Source: Arthrobacter stackebrandtii (lineage in GTDB: Bacteria > Actinomycetota > Actinomycetes > Actinomycetales > Micrococcaceae). Taken from it: a DNA stretch of 64,000 nucleotides. Positions 59,378 to 64,000 of this stretch are shown piece after piece. Within the stretch, counting starts at the first letter, position 1. The number at the start of each line of letters is the position of its first letter. Position numbers and translations under genes: made by a program. The stretch lies in NCBI RefSeq assembly GCF_017876675.1, contig NZ_JAGIOI010000001.1:1612001-1676000 (forward strand), in the 5' to 3' direction. A model generated the notes under the pieces. The model worked only from the letters and a program-made list of their open reading frames with translations. It was not told the DNA's origin and did not search any database.

Positions 59378-60964
59378 TCACTGCGCCTGTGTCGGCGTGT
59401 AGTGCATTCCGGAATGCTTGAGCTTCTCGTGCCCCTTCGCGATTTCCGCCGGGCTCGGGCCTTGCTTTTCGGGGCGCGGGTCATTGATGTCACTGCCTTG
59501 GTAGGCCCATTTGGTGGTTTTCACGGTGGCCCCGGCAATGCCGGCGCCAAAGAACACGGCCAACTTGTCCCGGACCCCTTCAATGGCCGGATCGCCGCTG
59601 GCGTCAAGCATCCTTGCATCCTCGAGATAGTTCCCCATGTCATGGGCCTGCCCGGCGATGTCCACCGCACTGGCGCCCTCCGGCATGGGCGGGCGGCGGG
59701 TGGTGACGCTGACCCAGTTCTTTGATTCGTGCCTCTGCCCGGCATCAGCGGCGGCAACAATGTCATCAACGCTAGACAGCTCAAACACGTCTACGTCGTC
59801 GCCAATGTCGGCATGCCTGATGGGCGCGCCAGCCACCAATACAATTTTGACGTTGACTTCGGCCAGAAATTCCGGGTCTGCGGCAGCTGCGGCAACATGG
59901 ATCCCGCCACCGCTGTGGCCCGTCAGCAAAACCTCCTCCCCGGCCTTGTAGCCGGATTGCCGCAGGGCCTCCTTAATGAGTTCCTGCACCAGCACGTCCT
60001 GCTGGGCGAAGGCGGCCCTTTGTTCAGAGGTGAGGCCCTCGAGGTTGCCTTCCATGTCGAAAATGTTGGAACTGTCCAGCTTGCTCCACACCTCCGTGCC
60101 CGGCAGGTGGACCGCCCAGACAGCCGTGCCGTCGTACCGTTCCACCTTTTCCACCGAAATGGACCCACCAGGCAGGCCATAGGCTTCGTTGGTCGCAAGC
60201 ATGGCGCCTGCAAGGTCCACCGTCAGCTCACCGCTCTGCCCGCCATCTTCCCTCACCGCCTGTGCGGCGTTTCTGGGCGGCGACCATTCATGGACCGGGA
60301 CCTGGCGGACCTCGATGTGTCCAGGCCGCAGCAGGCCGGCAGCATCCATGAGGCCGCGCAGCACCACAGGCGCCTTCGAACCCGCAGCCGCGGCATCCTT
60401 GGTGCCGCCAAAGGCCAGCATGAAGGCCGCAGCGGTGCCCGGGCCGAACAAGCCGGCCAGGTATGCCGGCGTGTCATTGATCATGGCCTCGGCAGTGTCC
60501 CGGAGCCCCTTCTCCCTCGAATCCTTCAGTAGCCTGTGCAGGTCTGAAACGAGGGCCAGGGGCATCATGGGGCCAAGTGCCCACAGGAGCAGCCCGTGGT
60601 TGAGCGCCTTCGCCTGGCGCACGGTCGCCATCCTGTTAGCTGCTGCTGCCTCGGCGGCCTCGTAGTTGGCTGCAGCCTGGCTTGCCTGTTGCGCCAGGGC
60701 TGCCGTGTCCACGCGGAGGCTCTGGCCGTGCCACACGGCACTTTGGAGTGCATGGGTTGCGTCATAAGGATAGAAGGGAGCGGACAAGGCGGCGTCTGCA
60801 AGCCATGCGTGTTCGGTCCCCATCCGGTCAATGAGCGGGGACATTTGTTCGGCAAGGCGGGCAATCCGCGTCGCCGTGTCTGCAATTTCTGACACGGTAT
60901 AGCTTGCCGACCCGACCCCTCCTGTGACAGTGAACGAGGTGGAGTCCTGCGGTTCATTCACCAT
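59378..60964 (-). CDS. Alpha/beta hydrolase with type VII secretion-like N-terminus
   Basis: A 528-residue protein in two parts. Residues 1-200 are helical: SEIADTATRIARLAEQMSPL, a Trp-x-Gly motif WHG at 78-80, and YEAAE at 101-105, which fits the YxxxD/E signal of type VII substrates, followed by hydrophobic helices (about 123-145, 165-190). Residues 205-470 form an alpha/beta hydrolase with the nucleophile GHSGGGIHVAAA (Ser351), VLVAGAPIRHADIG and a C-terminal AHDMGNY that may give the His. Its start overlaps the end of the small WXG-like gene by seven bases. It may be a secreted lipase-like effector; export is inferred. Confidence 0.75.
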   Translation of the reverse strand: MVNEPQDSTSFTVTGGVGSASYTVSEIADTATRIARLAEQMSPLIDRMGTEHAWLADAALSAPFYPYDATHALQSAVWHGQSLRVDTAALAQQASQAAANYEAAEAAAANRMATVRQAKALNHGLLLWALGPMMPLALVSDLHRLLKDSREKGLRDTAEAMINDTPAYLAGLFGPGTAAAFMLAFGGTKDAAAAGSKAPVVLRGLMDAAGLLRPGHIEVRQVPVHEWSPPRNAAQAVREDGGQSGELTVDLAGAMLATNEAYGLPGGSISVEKVERYDGTAVWAVHLPGTEVWSKLDSSNIFDMEGNLEGLTSEQRAAFAQQDVLVQELIKEALRQSGYKAGEEVLLTGHSGGGIHVAAAAADPEFLAEVNVKIVLVAGAPIRHADIGDDVDVFELSSVDDIVAAADAGQRHESKNWVSVTTRRPPMPEGASAVDIAGQAHDMGNYLEDARMLDASGDPAIEGVRDKLAVFFGAGIAGATVKTTKWAYQGSDINDPRPEKQGPSPAEIAKGHEKLKHSGMHYTPTQAQ

Positions 60965-61359
60965 GGCGCACCCCCGCCTTGTTGCATCGGCATCCATGGC
61001 CCCGTGCTGCTGCCGTGGTGTCCCCCGAACCGCTGCGCCCCGAACCCTGCAGGGAGGGGGGCCGTGGGATCGTCCTGCGATTCCACGATCTGAAGCTGGC
61101 GCCCGTACTTGTCCACCAGGGCGGCGGCCTGCTGCACAGCGGAAATGGCCGCCACCATGCCCGCCTGGCGTTCCGCGAGCTGCCTGCGAAACCCTTCCGC
61201 CGCCGCGGATTGCCAGTCCCGGCCGTCGACCTGCGCCAGGCCTGACTGGAGCGTCATAAACTCCGCCGCAATCTGGTTGAGCCGCTGGGCCACCACCAAG
61301 ACCGCTGTTGAAGACAAAGCTGAGGCATAGCCCGTGGCCATTCCGTATGTGACTCCCAT
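60958..61359 (-). CDS. WXG100-like small helical protein
   Basis: A 133-residue helical protein. MATGYASALSSTAVLVVAQR and LNQIAAEFMTLQSGLAQVDG form the first helix, GRDWQSAAAEGFRRQL holds the turn with Trp49-Gln-Ser (WxG changed to WxS), and the second helix AERQAGMVAAISAVQQAAAL follows. The tail is Gly/Pro/His-rich. Size and shape fit the WXG100/ESAT-6-like superfamily whose members are paired with or chaperone type VII effectors. ATG 61359 is chosen because GGAG lies six bases upstream; ATG 61371 is an alternative. It is coupled to the hydrolase gene by overlap. Confidence 0.65.
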   Translation of the reverse strand: MGVTYGMATGYASALSSTAVLVVAQRLNQIAAEFMTLQSGLAQVDGRDWQSAAAEGFRRQLAERQAGMVAAISAVQQAAALVDKYGRQLQIVESQDDPTAPLPAGFGAQRFGGHHGSSTGPWMPMQQGGGAPW

Positions 61360-61516
61360 GGGGCACTCCATTGTGTAAATTTCCCGGCGAAAAGGTGCTT
61401 GGCTGCCAGCCTAGGAATCGGCCGGAACGCATTCCATGGGCTCCGGGCAATTTGTGGACAAGCAACGCCGCCGCACCCGCTGTGGAGGAATTGGCGGTCC
61501 ATGAAAGAATTGAGCC

Positions 61517-62959
61517 ATGTCTGATTCCGCAAATGCCACAGCCCGCATCCCTTCCGGCCGCCTGTCACTGGCCGCCTCCTCCGAGCGCATCGCACTTGGC
61601 CCCCTGGACGGCCGCTACGCCGGTGCCGTTGCACCGCTGGTGGACTACCTGTCCGAGGCCGCCCTGAACCGCGACCGCGTTGGCGTCGAAGTTGAATGGT
61701 TTATCCACCTGACGGACAACAATGTCCTTCCCGGCACCGAGACGCTGACCGCGGAACAGAAAGCCGGCCTACGCGCCATCGTCACCGAATTTGACGCCGC
61801 TTCCGTTGCGGAACTGGCCGACATTGAAAAGGTCACCGTCCACGACGTCAAGGCCGTGGAATACTTCATCGGCAACCGCCTGGCTGCCCTCGGCCTGGAG
61901 CGCCTAAAGCCGCTGGTCCACTTCGGCTGCACCAGCGAAGACATCAACAACCTCTCCTACGCCGTGGGCGTCAAGGGCGCCGTCGAGGACGTCTGGCTGC
62001 CCGCAGCCCGCGCACTCGTCGCGAAGATCACCGAAATGGCCGAGACCAACCGCGCCGTCCCCATGCTCTCGCGCACGCACGGCCAGCCCGCAACCCCCAC
62101 CACACTGGGCAAGGAACTGGCCGTCACGGCCTTCCGCCTGACCCGCCAGCTGGACCGCATCGCCAAGACGGAATTCCTGGGCAAGATCAACGGCGCCACG
62201 GGCACCTACGCCGCGCACTACGCATCCGTCCCGGCCGCCGACTGGGAAGTTGTCGCCAAGGGCTTCGTCGAGGCCCTGGGCCTGACCTGGAACCCTCTCA
62301 CCACGCAGATCGAATCCCACGACTGGCAGGCAGAGCTCTACGCGGACATGGCCCGCTTCAACCGCATCCTGCACAACCTGTGCACGGACGTGTGGAGCTA
62401 CATCTCCATCGGCTACTTCGCCCAGATCCCCGTTCCCGGCGCCACCGGTTCCTCCACCATGCCACACAAGGTCAACCCGATCCGCTTTGAAAACGCCGAG
62501 GCCAACCTGGAGATCTCCAACGCCCTCCTGGACACCCTGGGCGCAACCCTGGTGACCAGCCGCTGGCAGCGCGACCTCACCGACTCCTCCAGCCAGCGCA
62601 ACATCGGCGTGGCATTCGGCCACTCCTTGCTGGCCATCAACAACGTGCTGGGCGGCCTGGGCCGTCTGGACACCGCCGAGGCCGTCTTGGCTGCGGACCT
62701 GGACACCAACTGGGAGGTCCTCGCCGAGGCCATCCAGATGGTCATGCGCGCCGAGGCCATCGCCGGTGTCGAGGGCATGGAAGACCCCTACGAGCGCCTC
62801 AAGGACCTGACCCGCGGCCACCGCGTGGATGCCGCCCGCATGCAGGAGTTCGTCTCCGGTCTGGGCCTGTCCGACGGCGCCCAGCAGCGCCTGCTGGACC
62901 TGACCCCGGGCAAGTACATCGGCATCGCCGAGTCGCTGGTGGACCACCTGAACAAGTAA
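61517..62959 (+). CDS. purB: Adenylosuccinate lyase
   Basis: A 480-residue fumarase/aspartase superfamily enzyme of the E. coli-type PurB group. ALGPLDGRYAGAVAPLVDYL begins the family; VEWFIHLTDN, VHDVKAVEYFIGNRL and HFGCTSEDINNLSYA precede the catalytic SRTHGQPATPTTLGKE; GATGSSTMPHKVNPIRFEN is the fumarate-lyase signature with the mobile Ser loop. It removes fumarate at two steps of purine synthesis (SAICAR and adenylosuccinate). No other pur gene lies nearby. It ends at a hairpin. Confidence 0.96.
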   Translation: MSDSANATARIPSGRLSLAASSERIALGPLDGRYAGAVAPLVDYLSEAALNRDRVGVEVEWFIHLTDNNVLPGTETLTAEQKAGLRAIVTEFDAASVAELADIEKVTVHDVKAVEYFIGNRLAALGLERLKPLVHFGCTSEDINNLSYAVGVKGAVEDVWLPAARALVAKITEMAETNRAVPMLSRTHGQPATPTTLGKELAVTAFRLTRQLDRIAKTEFLGKINGATGTYAAHYASVPAADWEVVAKGFVEALGLTWNPLTTQIESHDWQAELYADMARFNRILHNLCTDVWSYISIGYFAQIPVPGATGSSTMPHKVNPIRFENAEANLEISNALLDTLGATLVTSRWQRDLTDSSSQRNIGVAFGHSLLAINNVLGGLGRLDTAEAVLAADLDTNWEVLAEAIQMVMRAEAIAGVEGMEDPYERLKDLTRGHRVDAARMQEFVSGLGLSDGAQQRLLDLTPGKYIGIAESLVDHLNK

Positions 62960-62988
62960 TTTTGAAAAAATTCCCCACAGGGAATGCT

Positions 62989-63039
62989 CGACGGCGGCAC
63001 CTCGCTTGCGCTTCAAGCGCTGGCGGGGTGCCGCCGTCG
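62989..63039 (+). terminator. purB terminator
   Basis: CGACGGCGGCACC (62989-63001) pairs perfectly with GGTGCCGCCGTCG (63027-63039); an inner hairpin CGCTTG/CAAGCG lies in the 25-base loop, and TTTGT follows. It has the same GACGGCGG core as the other repeats in the window. Confidence 0.75.
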
Positions 63040-63084
63040 TTTGTCAACGAATCGCCGGCCTACGTTCGAGCGGCCGCCGGTGAC

Positions 63085-63507
63085 TCAGGGGCTTGCGACG
63101 CGACTGCCCTTGGGCCAAAAGACCGCGGCAAACACGGTCAAGAGCAGCAGCACTCCCGTTGACGCGAGCCACAGGAACATGCCGCCGATATCCCCGGCCG
63201 CACCTGCGGACGACCCAAAGGACAGCAAAACACCAGCCATGACGGCTGATAATGCCCCAAGGACCGACAACGCGACCATCATGAACGTCCGAATACCTCG
63301 GTCCTGAGGTCGCGGACGCGCGCTCAGGACCGCATAGCTCAGCGGAACCGCCAGGGCAAAGGCCGCCGCAAGCGCACAACCAAGCACATACAAGCCTTCG
63401 ATCCGGGGCAGGAGCAGGCCGCAGGCAGCTGCCAGGACTGAGAAAAACAGCGGGATCACCCGGACGAGCCAATTCGCAGTATCTGAAATATTATCGCCCT
63501 TCATCAT
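63085..63507 (-). CDS. Four-helix membrane protein, candidate immunity protein
   Basis: A 140-residue membrane protein with four clear helices: VIPLFFSVLAAACGLLLP, VLGCALAAAFALAVPLSYAV, FMMVALSVLGALSAVMAGVL and LWLASTGVLLLLTVFAAVFW, with short loops (RPRPQDRG in the cytoplasmic or outer loop). I do not recognise the family. ATG 63507 overlaps the stop of the phospholipase gene (ATGA), a tight link. Given the toxic nature of the neighbour, a role in protecting the cell is plausible but inferred. Confidence 0.65.
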   Translation of the reverse strand: MMKGDNISDTANWLVRVIPLFFSVLAAACGLLLPRIEGLYVLGCALAAAFALAVPLSYAVLSARPRPQDRGIRTFMMVALSVLGALSAVMAGVLLSFGSSAGAAGDIGGMFLWLASTGVLLLLTVFAAVFWPKGSRVASP

Positions 63508-63998
63508 GTCGTCCAGGTTTTCACTGAGACCACGGCATAATATGATGCAGCAACCGCGGAGCAAGAATTACGGGTAACGCCCGGACCATAGGCAGTGCGG
63601 CAACTTGTCGTCAAATTGACTCCGAGCGCAAGGTCACAGCCCTTTCGCAATGACTTCTGCACTGCCTTGCTCTTGCCGAGATTCCCTTCAATGCACATGT
63701 CGTGGCGTGCACAGGAGCCCCGGAAATCGGCATTAAACCAACTATCTGGCGACATTGTACAATAGTCATGAAGCGATTTTCGAGAATGCTTCGTATTGTA
63801 TACGTAATTTCCGGGAATGCTCACGCCAGCGGCGCGGCTCTGCGCAAGCAAAGTTCCCTCTGCGCCACCCATCGACATGGATTTATTTACTGGTACTTCT
63901 CGAAAAAACTGATGATATGCGGAGATCAGCCGAATATCATCTTTATGACCCTTTCTGATAATCGCTGGAGCTAACGTAACAGGGAAGCTTGCATCCAC
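63504..63998 (-). CDS. Phospholipase A2 family protein, 5' end at the window edge
   Basis: The visible 164 residues end in a prokaryotic phospholipase A2 domain. SLHDYCTMSPDSWFNADFRG is the family start, CARHDMC carries the catalytic His99-Asp100 pair and VNLTTSCRTAYGPGVTRNSC the closing helix; six Cys (80, 96, 102, 121, 133, 146) would give disulfides, so it acts outside the cytoplasm. The first 70 residues are not part of the domain and no signal peptide is visible, so the real start may lie beyond the window, perhaps with a trafficking domain. GTG 63998 is only the first start seen. The coding sequence is clearly AT-richer than its neighbours, suggesting transfer. Confidence 0.8.
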   Translation of the reverse strand: MDASFPVTLAPAIIRKGHKDDIRLISAYHQFFREVPVNKSMSMGGAEGTLLAQSRAAGVSIPGNYVYNTKHSRKSLHDYCTMSPDSWFNADFRGSCARHDMCIEGNLGKSKAVQKSLRKGCDLALGVNLTTSCRTAYGPGVTRNSCSAVAASYYAVVSVKTWTT

Positions 63999-64000
63999 AC

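Overview
The window reads as a chromosomal segment of a high-GC actinobacterium, most likely of the Micrococcaceae (Arthrobacter or Pseudarthrobacter-like). This rests on composition, on gene families (OpuC-type osmolyte importer, HtaA-domain haem receptor with LAXTG sorting signals, WXG100-like proteins, SIP-type siderophore reductase, bkd complex), on several genes that look leaderless, and on DtxR-type iron boxes. No rRNA, tRNA, CRISPR, phage or intact insertion sequence was seen.

Layout. 1-1.0 kb: start of an ABC exporter divergent from a MarR regulator with a shared operator palindrome. 1.1-8.2 kb: a reverse-strand iron-siderophore operon (binding lipoprotein, two permeases, ATPase, siderophore-interacting reductase) under a DtxR-like box, followed by a VOC protein and an amidohydrolase. 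8.3-16 kb: a second MarR regulator with its divergent F420-family reductase, a glutathionyl-hydroquinone-reductase-like protein, an AI-2E family membrane protein, two alpha/beta hydrolases, a HIT-like protein, and long gene-poor stretches with hairpin repeats. 16-21.3 kb: an osmoprotectant importer (opuCA-CB-CD-CC order) and a flavin disulfide oxidoreductase. 21.4-28.5 kb: a mannoside module (GH125, GH38, GH5-like) whose composition resembles N-glycan trimming loci. 28.5-35.7 kb: universal stress protein, a D-lactate/glycolate-type FAD and Fe-S dehydrogenase, thioesterase, GntR regulator, acetyltransferase and DUF456 protein.

35.8-49.2 kb is the most distinctive part: a haem-acquisition locus. 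A wall-anchored HtaA-like protein of about 1,820 residues carries three haem-binding Htaa domains and four identical 175-residue repeats. A second LAKTG-anchored protein has a neocarzinostatin-like fold. Divergently there is hmuTUV, and further on a haem oxygenase with a DtxR box and a TetR-like double palindrome in its promoter. Together these would bind haem at the wall, import it and release the iron.

49.3-59 kb holds an oxidoreductase, small regulators and transporters, a PLP aminotransferase, the E1-alpha/E1-beta/E2 genes of a branched-chain 2-oxoacid dehydrogenase and a HisC-like aminotransferase. 59.3-64 kb contains two candidate secreted-effector modules on either side of purB: a WXG100-like protein with an alpha/beta hydrolase, and, at the window edge, a phospholipase A2 gene overlapping a four-helix membrane protein that could be its immunity partner.
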